Assembly: GCA_022747635.1 (NCBI GenBank)
Contig: JAKTNV010000413.1
Location: 1-64,000, forward strand
Length of the DNA: 64,000 nt
Source of the DNA: Hetaerina americana
Taxonomy: Eukaryota > Arthropoda > Insecta > Odonata > Calopterygidae
Direction of reading: 5' to 3'
The notes beneath the pieces are model-generated. The model saw only the letters and a program-made list of their open reading frames with translations. It ran no database searches and was not told the origin of the DNA. Numbering within the stretch: position 1 is the first letter of the stretch; every line of letters begins with the position of its first letter. The translations under genes and the position numbers were made by a program. Below are positions 38,101 through 49,135 of the stretch, in pieces.

Positions 38101-39166
38101 CCTGAAAGACAAGAAATGAGCATAAAAGATGCTTCAGCGCAAGTGTTTATATTACTGAAAGGGCCCAAATTTCTAAAAATATTGCGAAAAAAACAAAATT
38201 TTCAGTTAAAGAGTGAATGTCTGAGGTGTATAGAAGGCATTTATTTCATTTTTAGAAAAATTAATTTTTCACATTTTTCCATGAAAAGTGCCAATACCCC
38301 CCCCTTTGGGTTCTAGGTGAAAATCTCACTCGACACAAATCAAACAAAAATGTTTCCATGGTGTGTATTGTTGTTCATTTTCATCAAATAAAAAAAATAA
38401 AACCCAGAATAAATCCTGAAAGATAAGAAATGAGCATAAAAGATGCTTCAGCGCAATTGTTAATGTTACTAAAAGAGCCCAAATTTCTAAAAATATTGCG
38501 AAAAACAACAATTTTCCGTTTTAGAGTGAATGTTTGAGGTGTATAAAAGGCATTTATTTCATTTTTAGAAAATTTAATTTTTCACATTTTTCCATGAAAA
38601 GTGCCAATACCCCCCCTTTAGGTTCTAGGTGAAAATCTCACTCAACACAAATCAAACAAAAATGTTTCCATGGTGTGTATTGTTGTTCATTTTCATCAAC
38701 TAAACAAAATTAAACCCAGAATAAATCCTGAAAGGCAAGAAATGAGCATAAAAGCTAAAGCGCAAGTGTTATTCTTACTATAAGAGCCCAAATTTCTAAA
38801 AATATTGCGAAAAACCACAATTTTCTGTTTAAGAGTGAATGTTTTAGGTGTATAGAAGGCATTTATTTCAATTTTAGAAGATTTGATTTTTCACATTTTT
38901 CCATGAAAAGTCCCTTTGGATGTTAGGTGAAAATCTCACTCGACACAGTTCAAACAAAAATGCTTCCATGGTGTGTATTGGTTTTCATTTTCATCAAATA
39001 AACAAAATAAAACCCAGAATAAATCCTGAAAGACAAGGAATGAGCATAAAAGATGCTTCAGCGGAAGTGTTAATGTTACTAAAAGAGCCCAAATTTCTAA
39101 AAATATTGGAAAAACAACTACCTTCAGTTTAAGAGTGAATGTTCGAGGTGTATAGAAGGCATTTAT
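32141..39166 (+). repeat. Higher-order repeat H: 3.41-kb 11-mer, two copies
   Basis: Monomers 32406, 32718, 33030, 33345, 33657, 33971, 34282, 34583, 34897, 35209 and 35507 pair with 35819, 36131, 36443, 36757, 37069, 37382, 37693, 37994, 38308, 38620 and 38918. The offset falls from 3413 to 3411 through small indels in the C-runs and A-runs. The match is 32141-35755 against 35554-39166. The same monomer order, at slightly lower identity and with one extra monomer, occurs at 27158-30885 (offset about 5249). Repeat F and repeat H therefore belong to one higher-order family. Confidence 0.9.
35209..35506 (+). repeat. 298-bp monomer class
   Basis: This unit lacks both the long C-run and a GAT triplet: it reads AAAAGCTAAAGCG where most relatives read AAAAGATGCTAAAGCG. 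The same 298-bp unit occurs at 38620-38917, 42332-42629 and 55376-55673. At 6637 and 30272 the GAT is still present (301-302 bp). The deletion is thus a derived marker that traces common descent of the right-hand blocks. Confidence 0.88.
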
Positions 39167-42019
39167 TTCATTTTTAGAAAATTTAATTTTTCACATTTAT
39201 CCATGAAAAGTGCCAATACCCCCCCCTTTGGGTTCTAGGTGAAAATCTCACTCGACACAAATCAAACAAAAATGTTTCCATGGTGTGTATTGTTGTTCAT
39301 TTTCATCAAATAAAAAAAATAAAACCCAGAATAAATCCTGAAAGGCAAGAAATGAGCATAAAAGATGCTAAAGCGCAAGTGTTATTCTTACTATAAGAGC
39401 CCAAATTTCTAAAAATATTGCGAAAAACCACAATTTTCTGTTTAAGAGTGAATGTTTTAGGTGTATAGAAGGCAGTTATTTCAATTTTAGAAGATTTGAT
39501 TTTTCACATTTTTCCATGAAAAGTCCCTTTGGATGTTAGGTGAAAATCTCACTCGACACAGTTCAAACAAAAATGCTTCCATGGTGTGTATTGTTGTTCA
39601 TTTTCATCAAATAAACAAAATAAAACCCAGAATAAATCCTGAAATACAAGAAATGAGCATTAAAGATACTTCAGTGGAAGTATAAATGTTACTAAAAGAG
39701 CCTAAATTTCTAAAAATATTGCGAAAAAAAACAATTTTCCGTTTTAGAGTGAATGATTGAGGTGTATAAAAGGCATTTATTACATTTTTAGAAAATTTAA
39801 TTTTTCACATTTTTCCATGAAAAGTGCCAATACCCCCCCTTTGGGTTCTGGGTGAAAATCTCACTCGACACAAATCAAACAAAAATGTTTCCATGGTGTG
39901 CATGGTTTTCATTTTCATCAAATTAACAAAATAAAACCCAGAATAAATCCTGAAAGACAAGAAATGAGCATAAAAGATGCTTCAGCGCAAGTGTAAATGT
40001 TACTGAAAGAGCCCAAATTTTCAAAAATATTGCGAAAAACAAAATTTTCAGATTTAGAGTGAATGTTTGAGGTGTGTAGAAGGCATTTATTTCATTTTTA
40101 GAAAATGTATTTTTTCTCATTTTTCCATGAAAAGTGCCAATACCCCCCCCTTTGGGTTCTAGGTGAAAATCTCACTCGACACAAATCAAACAAAAATGTT
40201 TCCATGGTGTGTATTGTTGTTCATTTTCATCAAATAAACAAAATAAAACCCAGAATAACTCCTGAAAGACAAGGAATGAGCATAAAAGATGCTTCAGCGC
40301 AAGTGTAAATGTTACTAAAAGAGCCCAAATTTCTAAAAATATTGCGAAAAACCACAAACTTCTGTTTAAGAGTGAATGTTTGAGGTGTATAGAAGGCATT
40401 TATTTCAATTTTAGAAAATTAAATTTTTCACATTTTTCCATAAAATGTGCCAATACCCCCCCTTTGGGTTCTAGGTGAAAATTTCACTCGACAAAAATCA
40501 AACAAAAATGTTTCCATGGTGTGTATTGTTGTTCATTTTCATCAACTAAAGAAAATTAAACCCAGAATAAATCCCGAAAGGCAAAAAATGAGCATAAAAG
40601 ATGCTTAGGCGCAAGTGTTATTCTTACTAAAAGAGCCCAAAATTCTAAAAATATTGCGAAAAACCACAATTTTCTGTTTAAGAGTGAATGTTTTAGGTGT
40701 ATAGAAGGCATTTATTTCAATTTTAGAAAATTTAATTTTTCACATTTTTCCATGAAAAGTCCCTTTGGGTTCTAGGTGAAAATCTCACTCGACACAAATC
40801 AAACAAAAATGTTTCCATGGTGTGTATTGTTGTTCATTTTCATCAAATAAACAAAATTAAACCCAGAATAAATCCTGAAAGACAAGAAATGAGCATAAAA
40901 GATGCTTCAGCGCAATTGTTAATGTTACTAAAAGAGCCCAAATTTCTAAAAATATTGCGAAAAACAACAATTTTCAGTTTAAGAGTGAATGTCTGAGGTG
41001 TATAGAAGGCATTTATTTCATTCTTAGAAAATGTTTTTTTACCCATTTTTCCATGAAAAGTGCCGATACCCCCCCCCCTTTGGGTTCTAGGTTAAAATCT
41101 CACTCGACACAAATCAAACAAAAATGTTTCCATGGTGTGTATTGGTTTTCATTTTCATCAAATTAACAAAATAAAACCCAGAATAAATCCTGAAAGACAA
41201 GAAATGAGCATAAAAGATGCTTCAGCGCTGGTGTTAATGTTACTAAAAGAGCCCAAATTTTCAAAAATATTGCGAAAAACAAAATTTTCAGATTTAGAGT
41301 GAATGTTTGAGGTGTGTAGAAGGCATTTATTTCATTTTTAGAAAATGTATTTTTTCTCATTTTTCCATGAAAAGTGCCAATACCCCCCCCTTTGGGTTCT
41401 AGGTGAAAATATCACTCGACACAAATCAAACAAAAATGTTTCCATGGTGTGTATTGTTGTTCATTTTCATCAAATAAACAAAATAAAACCCAGAATAAAT
41501 CCTGAAATACAAGAAATGAGCATAAAAGATACTTCAGCGGAAGTGTAAATGTTACTAAAAGAGCCCAAATTTCTAAAAATATTGCGAAAAACAACAATTT
41601 TCCGTTTTAGAGTGAATGGTTGAGGTGTATAAAAGGCATTTATTTCATTTTTAGAAAATTTAATTTTTCACATTTTTCCATGAAAAGTGCCAATACCCCC
41701 CCCTTTGGGTTCTAGGTGAAAATATCACTCGACACAAATCAAACAAAAATGTTTCCATGGTGTGTATTGTTGTTCATTTTCATCAAATAAACAAAATAAA
41801 ACCCAGAATAAATCCTGAAATACAAGAAATGAGCATAAAAGATACTTCAGCGGAAGTGTAAATGTTACTAAAAGAGCCCAAATTTCTAAAAATATTGCGA
41901 AAAACAACAATTTTCCGTTTTAGAGTGAATGGTTGAGGTGTATAAAAGGCATTTATTTCATTTTTAGAAAATTTAATTTTTCACATTTTTCCATGAAAAG
42001 TGCCAATACCCCCCCCATT

Positions 42020-42331
42020 GGGTTCTAGGTGAAAATCTCACTCGACAAAAATCAAACAAAAATGTTTCCATGGTGTGTATTGGTTTTCATTTTCATCAAA
42101 TAATCAAAATAAAACCCAGAATAAATCCTGAAAGATAAGAAATGAGCATAAAAGATGCTTCAGCGCAATTGTTAATGTTACTAAAAGAGCCCAAATTTCT
42201 AAAAATATTGCGAAAAACAACAATTTTCCGTTTTAGAGTGAATGTTTGAGGTGTATAAAAGGCATTTATTTCATTTTTAGAAAATTTAATTTTTCACATT
42301 TTTCCATGAAAAGTGCCAATACCCCCCCTTT
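42020..42331 (+). repeat. Chimeric monomer at the 12-mer junction
   Basis: The left part has CATTGGG before it, GACAAAAATC, GTATTGGTTTTC and AATAATCAAAATAAAA, as in the unit at 45736. The right part has GAAAGATAAG and AGCGCAATTG, as in the unit at 38308. The change occurs in about 17 bp (42112-42128), consistent with the crossover that doubled the 3.71-kb unit. Confidence 0.85.
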
Positions 42332-44782
42332 GGGTTCTAGGTGAAAATCTCACTCAACACAAATCAAACAAAAATGTTTCCATGGTGTGTATTGTTGTTC
42401 ATTTTCATCAACTAAACAAAATTAAACCCAGAATAAATCCTGAAAGGCAAGAAATGAGCATAAAAGCTAAAGCGCAAGTGTTATTCTTACTATAAGAGCC
42501 CAAATTTCTAAAAATATAGCGAAAAACCACAATTTTCTGTTTAAGAGTGAATGTTTTAGGTGTATAGAAGGCATTTATTTCAATTTTAGAAGATTTGATT
42601 TTTCACATTTTTCCATGAAAAGTCCCTTTGGATGTTAGGTGAAAATCTCACTCGACACAGTTCAAACAAAAATGCTTCCATGGTGTGTATTGTTGTTCAT
42701 TTTCATCAAATAAACAAAATAAAACCCAGAATAAATCCTGAAAGACAAGGAATGAGCATAAAAGATGCTTCAGCGGAAGTGTTAATGTTACTAAAAGAGC
42801 CCAAATTTCTAAAAATATTGGAAAAACAACTACCTTCAGTTTAAGAGTGAATGTTCGAGGTGTATAGAAGGCATTTATTTCATTTTTAGAAAATTTAATT
42901 TTTCACATTTATCCATGAAAAGTGCCAATACCCCCCCCTTTGGGTTCTAGGTGAAAATCTCACTCGACACAAATCAAACAAAAATGTTTCCATGGTGTGT
43001 ATTGTTGTTCATTTTCATCAAATAAAAAAAATAAAACCCAGAATAAATCCTGAAAGGCAAGAAATGAGCATAAAAGATGCTAAAGCGCAAGTGTTATTCT
43101 TACTATAAGAGCCCAAATTTCTAAAAATATTGCGAAAAAACCACAATTTTCTGTTTAAGAGTGAATGTTTTAGGTGTATAGAAGGCAGTTATTTCAATTT
43201 TAGAAGATTTGATTTTTCACATTTTTCCATGAAAAGTCCCTTTGGATGTTAGGTGAAAATCTCACTCGACACAGTTCAAACAAAAATGCTTCCATGGTGT
43301 GTATTGTTGTTCATTTTCATCAAATAAACAAAATAAAACCCAGAATAAATCCTGAAATACAAGAAATGAGCATTAAAGATACTTCAGTGGAAGTATAAAT
43401 GTTACTAAAAGAGCCTAAATTTCTAAAAATATTGCGAAAAAAAAACAATTTTCCGTTTTAGAGTGAATGATTGAGGTGTATAAAAGGCATTTATTACATT
43501 TTTAGAAAATTTAATTTTTCACATTTTTCCATGAAAAGTGCCAATACCCCCCCTTTGGGTTCTGGGTGAAAATCTCACTCGACACAAATCAAACAAAAAT
43601 GTTTCCATGGTGTGTATGGTTTTCATTTTCATCAAATTAACAAAATAAAACCCAGAATAAATCCTGAAAGACAAGAAATGAGCATAAAAGATGCTTCAGC
43701 GCAAGTGTAAATGTTACTGAAAGAGCCCAAATTTTCAAAAATATTGCGAAAAACAAAATTTTCAGATTTAGAGTGAATGTTTGAGGTGTGTAGAAGGCAT
43801 TTATTTCATTTTTAGAAAATGTATTTTTTCTCATTTTTCCATGAAAAGTGCCAATACCCCCCCCTTTGGGTTCTAGGTGAAAATCTCACTCGACACAAAT
43901 CAAACAAAAATGTTTCCATGGTGTGTATTGTTGTTCATTTTCATCAAATAAACAAAATAAAACCCAGAATAACTCCTGAAAGACAAGGAATGAGCATAAA
44001 AGATGCTTCAGCGCAAGTGTAAATGTTACTAAAAGAGCCCAAATTTCTAAAAATATTGCGAAAAACCACACACTTCTGTTTAAGAGTGAATGTTTGAGGT
44101 GTATAGAAGGCATTTATTTCAATTTTAGAAAATTAAATTTTTCACATTTTTCCATAAAATGTGCCAATACCCCCCCTTTGGGTTCTAGGTGAAAATTTCA
44201 CTCGACACAAATCAAACAAAAATGTTTCCATGGTGTGTATTGTTGTTCATTTTCATCAACTAAATAAAATTAAACCCAGAATAAATCCCGAAAGGCAAAA
44301 AATGAGCATAAAAGATGCTTAGGCGCAAGTGTTATTCTTACTAAAAGAGCCCAAAATTCTAAAAATATTGCGAAAAACCACAATTTTCTGTTTAAGAGTG
44401 AATGTTTTAGGTGTATAGAAGGCATTTATTTCAATTTTAGAAAATTTAATTTTTCACATTTTTCCATGAAAAGTCCCTTTGGGTTCTAGGTGAAAATCTC
44501 ACTCGACACAAATCAAACAAAAATGTTTCCATGGTGTGTATTGTTGTTCATTTTCATCCAATAAACAAAATTAAACCCAGAATAAATCCTGAAAGACAAG
44601 AAATGAGCATAAAAGATGCTTCAGCGCAATTGTTAATGTTACTAAAAGAGCCCAAATTTCTAAAAATATTGCGAAAAACAACAATTTTCAGTTTAAGAGT
44701 GAATGTCTGAGGTGTATAGAAGGCATTTATTTCATTCTTAGAAAATGTTTTTTTACCCATTTTTCCATGAAAAGTGCCGATA

Positions 44783-44794
44783 CCCCCCCCCCCC
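44783..44794 (+). repeat. Longest C homopolymer (C12)
   Basis: The terminal C-run varies from C2-C3 in the short monomer classes through C6-C9 in most units to C12 here. Its partners in other copies have C11 (before 49753), C10 (before 41082) and C9 (before 57534). Run length is thus the fastest-changing position between otherwise near-identical copies, consistent with replication slippage. Homopolymer sequencing error is the alternative. Confidence 0.8.
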
Positions 44795-45109
44795 TTTGGG
44801 TTCTAGGTTAAAATCTCACTCGACACAAATCAAACAAAAATGTTTCCATGGTGTGTATTGGTTTTCATTTTCATCAAATTAACAAAATAAAACCCAGAAT
44901 AAATCCTGAAAGACAAGAAATGAGCATAAAAGATGCTTCAGCGCTGGTGTTAATGTTACTAAAAGAGCCCAAATTTTCAAAAATATTGCGAAAAACAAAA
45001 TTTTCAGATTTAGAGTGAATGTTTGAGGTGTGTAAAAGGCATTTATTTCATTTTTAGAAAATGTATTTTTTCTCATTTTTTCATGAAAAGTGCCAATACC
45101 CCCCCCTTT

Positions 45110-45422
45110 GGGTTCTAGGTGAAAATATCACTCGACACAAATCAAACAAAAATGTTTCCATGGTGTGTATTGTTGTTCATTTTCATCAAATAAACAAAAT
45201 AAAACCCAGAATAAATCCTGAAATACAAGAAATGAGCATAAAAGATACTTCAGCGGAAGTGTAAATGTTACTAAAAGAGCCCAAATTTCTAAAAATATTG
45301 CGAAAAACAACAATTTTCCGTTTTAGAGTGAATGGTTGAGGTGTATAAAAGGCATTTATTTCATTTTTAGAAAATTTAATTTTTCACATTTTTCCATGAA
45401 AAGTGCCAATACCCCCCCCTTT
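45110..45422 (+). repeat. Representative full-length monomer (313 bp)
   Basis: This is a typical full-length unit, chosen as a reference for the phase used here. It starts at GGGTTCTAGG and ends with the CCCCCCCTTT run before the next unit. It contains one CCATGG site (NcoI) and one AATATT site (SspI). Most other units carry both, so either enzyme should give a ladder of about 313 bp. AATAAA occurs several times around monomer positions 79-117. A near-dyad GAAAATTTAATTTTTC lies at about 261-276. The unit has no open frame of meaningful length. Because 313 is not a multiple of 3, frames shift from one monomer to the next. Confidence 0.9.
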
Positions 45423-45735
45423 GGGTTCTAGGTGAAAATATCACTCGACACAAATCAAACAAAAATGTTTCCATGGTGTGTATTGTTGTTCATTTTCATC
45501 AAATAAACAAAATAAAACCCAGAATAAATCCTGAAATACAAGAAATGAGCATAAAAGATACTTCAGCGGAAGTGTAAATGTTACTAAAAGAGCCCAAATT
45601 TCTAAAAATATTGCGAAAAACAACAATTTTCTGTTTTAGAGTGAATGGTTGAGGTGTATAAAAGGCATTTATTTCATTTTTAGAAAATTTAATTTTTCAC
45701 ATTTTTCCATGAAAAGTGCCAATACCCCCCCCATT

Positions 45736-46036
45736 GGGTTCTAGGTGAAAATCTCACTCGACAAAAATCAAACAAAAATGTTTCCATGGTGTGTATTGGT
45801 TTTCATTTTCATCAAATAATCAAAATAAAACCCAGAATAAATCCTGAAAGGCAAGAAATGAGCATAAAAGATGCTAAAGCGCAAGTGTTATTCTTACTAT
45901 AGGAGCCCAAATTTCTAAAAATATTGCGAAAAACCACAATTTTCTGTTTAAGAGTGAATGTTTTAGGTGTATAGAAGGCATTTATTTCAATTTTAGAAGA
46001 TTTGATTTTTCACATTTTTCCATGAAAAGTCCCTTT
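45736..46036 (+). repeat. Chimeric monomer at a deletion junction
   Basis: The left half matches the unit at 42020 (AATAATCAAAAT). The right half matches the units at 39230 and 42942 (GAAAGGCAAG, GATGCTAAAGCG, CTATAGGAGCCC). After it the series continues with 46037, which equals 43244. Compared with the order at 42020-43244, three monomers (42332, 42630, 42942) have been collapsed into this one. The same chimera recurs at 50691 and 58472. Confidence 0.85.
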
Positions 46037-48823
46037 GGATGTTAGATGAAAATCTCACTCGACACAGTTCAAACAAAAATGCTTCCATGGTGTGTATTGT
46101 TGTTCATTTTCATCAAATAAACAAAATAAAACCCAGAATAAATCCTGAAATACAAGAAATGAGCATTAAAGATACTTCAGTGGAAGTATAAATGTTACTA
46201 AAAGAGCCTAAATTTCTAAAAATATTGCGAAAAAAAACAATTTTCCGTTTTAGAGTGAATGATTGAGGTGTATAAAAGGCATTTATTACATTTTTAGAAA
46301 ATTTAATTTTTCACATTTTTCCATGAAAAGTGCCAATACCCCCCCTTTGGGTTCTGGGTGAAAATCTCACTCGACACAAATCAAACAAAAATGTTTCCAT
46401 GGTGTGTATGGTTTTCATTTTCATCAAATTAACAAAATAAAACCCAGAATAAATCCTGAAAGACAAGAAATGAGCATAAAAGATGCTTCAGCGCAAGTGT
46501 AAATGTTACTGAAAGAGCCCAAATTTTCAAAAATATTGCGAAAAACAAAATTTTCAGATTTAGAGTGAATGTTTGAGGTGTGTAGAAGGCATTTATTTCA
46601 TTTTTAGAAAATGTATTTTTTCTCATTTTTCCATGAAAAGTGCCAATACCCCCCCCTTTGGGTTCTAGGTGAAAATCTCACTCGACACAAATCAAACAAA
46701 AATGTTTCCATGGTGTGTATTGTTGTTCATTTTCATCAAATAAACAAAATAAAACCCAGAATAACTCCTGAAAGACAAGGAATGAGCATAAAAGATGCTT
46801 CAGCGCAAGTGTAAATGTTACTAAAAGAGCCCAAATTTCTAAAAATATTGCGAAAAACCACACACTTCTGTTTAAGAGTGAATGTTTGAGGTGTATAGAA
46901 GGCATTTATTTCAATTTTAGAAAATTAAATTTTTCACATTTTTCCATAAAAAGTGCCAATACCCCCCCTTTGGGTTCTAGGTGAAAATTTCACTCGACAA
47001 AAATCAAACAAAAATGTTTCCATGGTGTGTATTGTTGTTCATTTTCATCAACTAAATAAAATTAAACCCAGAATAAATCCCGAAAGGCAAAAAATGAGCA
47101 TAAAAGATGCTTAGGCGCAAGTGTTATTCCTACTAAAAGAGCCCAAAATTCTAAAAATATTGCGAAAAACCACAATTTTCTGTTTAAGAGTGAATGTTTT
47201 AGGTGTATAGAAGGCATTTATTTCAATTTTAGAAAATTTAATTTTTCACATTTTTCCATGAAAAGTCCCTTTGGGTTCTAGGTTAAAATCTCACTCGACA
47301 CAAATCAAACAAAAATGTTTCCATGGTGTGTATTGGTTTTCATTTTCATCAAATTAACAAAATAAAACCCAGAATAAATCCTGAAAGACAAGAAATGAGC
47401 ATAAAAGATGCTTCAGCGCTAGTGTTAATGTTACTAAAATAGCCCAAATTTTCAAAAATATTGCGAAAAACAAAATTTTCAGATTTAGAGTGAATGTTTG
47501 AGGTGTGTAGAAGGCATTTATTTCATTTTTAGAAAATGTATTTTTTCTCATTTTTCCATGAAAAGTGCCAATACCCCCCCTTTGGGTTCTAGGTGAAAAT
47601 ATCACTCGACACAAATCAAACAAAAATGTTTCCATGGTGTGTATTGTTGTTCATTTTCATCAAATAAACAAAATAAAACCCAGAATAAATCCTGAAATAC
47701 AAGAAATGAGCATAAAAGATACTTCAGCGGAAGTGTAAATGTTACTAAAAGAGCCCAAATTTCTAAAAATATTGCGAAAAACAACAATTTTCCGTTTTAG
47801 AGTGAATGGTTGAGGTGTATAAAAGGCATTTATTTCATTTTTAGAAAATTTAATTTTTCACATTTTTCCATGAAAAGTGCCAATACCCCCCCCATTGGGT
47901 TCTAGGTGAAAATCTCACTCGACAAAAATCAAACAAAAATGTTTCCATGGTGTGTATTGGTTTTCATTTTCATCAAATTAACAAAATTAAACCCAGAATA
48001 AATCCTGAAAGACAAGAAATGAGCATAAAAGATGCTTCAGCGCAAGTGTTAATGTTACTAAAAGAGCCCAAATTTTCAAAAATATTGCGAAAAACAAAAT
48101 TTTCAAATTTAGAGTGAATGTTTGAGGTGTGTAGAAGGCATTTATTTCATTTTTAGAAAATGTTTTTTTTTCTCATTTTTCCATGAAAAGTGCCAATACC
48201 CCCCCCTTTGGGTTCTATGTGAAAATCTCACTCGACCCAAATCAAACAAAAATGTTTCCATGGTGTGTATTGTTGTTCATTTTCATCAACTAAACAAAAT
48301 TAAACCCAGAATAAATCCTGAAAGGCAAGAAATGAGCATAAAAGATGCTTAAGCGCAAGTGTTATTCTTACTATAAGAGCCCAAATTTATAAAAATATTG
48401 CGAAAAACCACAATTTTCTGTTTAAGAGTGAATGTTTTAGGTGTATAGAAGGCATTTATTTCAATTTTAGAAAATTTAATTTTTCATATTTTTCCATGAA
48501 AAGTCCCTTTGGGTTCTAGGTGAAAATCTCACTCGACACAAATCAAACAAAAATGTTTCCATGGTGTGTATTGTTGTTCATTTTCATCAAATAAACAAAA
48601 TTAAACCCAGAATAAATACTGAAATACAAGAAATGAGCATAAAAGATGCTTAAGCGCAAATGTTATTCTTACTATAAGAGCCCAAATTTCTAAAAATATT
48701 GCGAAAAACAACAATTTTCCGTTTTAGAGTGAATGGTTGAGGTGTATAAAAGGCATTTATTTCATTTTTAGAAAATTTAATTTTTCACATTTTTCCATGA
48801 AAAGTGCCAATACCCCCCCCATT
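46037..48823 (+). repeat. Shortened third copy of repeat I, with losses
   Basis: Monomers start at 46037, 46349, 46660, 46972, 47273, 47584, 47897, 48210 and 48511. Units 46037-46972 equal 43244-44180 (offset 2792). Unit 47273 starts with the CCCTTTGGG junction expected for 44481, but its body has GGTTAAAATCTC of the 44798 type, so one monomer was lost. Unit 47584 equals 45110 and is followed directly by the CATTGGG type (47897), so the 45423 unit is missing too. 48210 has the variant landmark GGGTTCTATG with CTCGACCCAAATC. Confidence 0.83.
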
Positions 48824-49135
48824 GGGTTCTAGGTGAAAATCTCACTCGACAAAAATCAAACAAAAATGTTTCCATGGTGTGTATTGTTGTTCATTTTCAT
48901 CAAATAAACAAAATAAAACCCAGAATAACTCCTGAAAGACAAGGAATGAGCATAAAAGATGCTTCAGCGCAAGTGTAAATGTTACTAAAAGAGCCCAAAT
49001 TTCTAAAAATATTGCGAAAAACCACACACTTCTGTTTAAGAGTGAATGTTTGAGGTGTATAGAAGGCATTTATTTCAATTTTAGAAAATTAAATTTTTCA
49101 CATTTTTCCATAAAATGTGCCAATACCCCCCCTTT
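48824..49135 (+). repeat. Chimeric monomer at the 16-mer junction
   Basis: It is preceded by CCCATTGGG and has GACAAAAATC at left, as in the unit at 53777. From about 48887 rightward it has TTGTTGTTC, AATAACTCCTG and ACCACACACTTCTG, as in the unit at 43868. The switch within 48853-48886 marks the crossover that made the 4955-bp duplication. Confidence 0.83.

Larger units (their letters stand above)
38402..45845 (+). repeat. Higher-order repeat I: 3.71-kb 12-mer, two copies
   Basis: Monomers 38620, 38918, 39230, 39531, 39843, 40154, 40466, 40767, 41082, 41394, 41707 and 42020 pair with 42332, 42630, 42942, 43244, 43557, 43868, 44180, 44481, 44798, 45110, 45423 and 45736. The offset drifts from 3712 to 3716 through A-run and C-run indels. 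The match is 38402-42128 against 42112-45845, so the junction is limited to about 42112-42128 inside monomer 42020. The C-run before 44798 is the longest seen, C12 at 44783-44794, where its partner before 41082 has C10. Confidence 0.91.

Noticed and set aside
44783..44794. G-quadruplex on the minus strand at the C-runs
   Set aside because: There is only one G-run per ~313 bp on that strand, so four runs are not close enough for a local intramolecular quadruplex.
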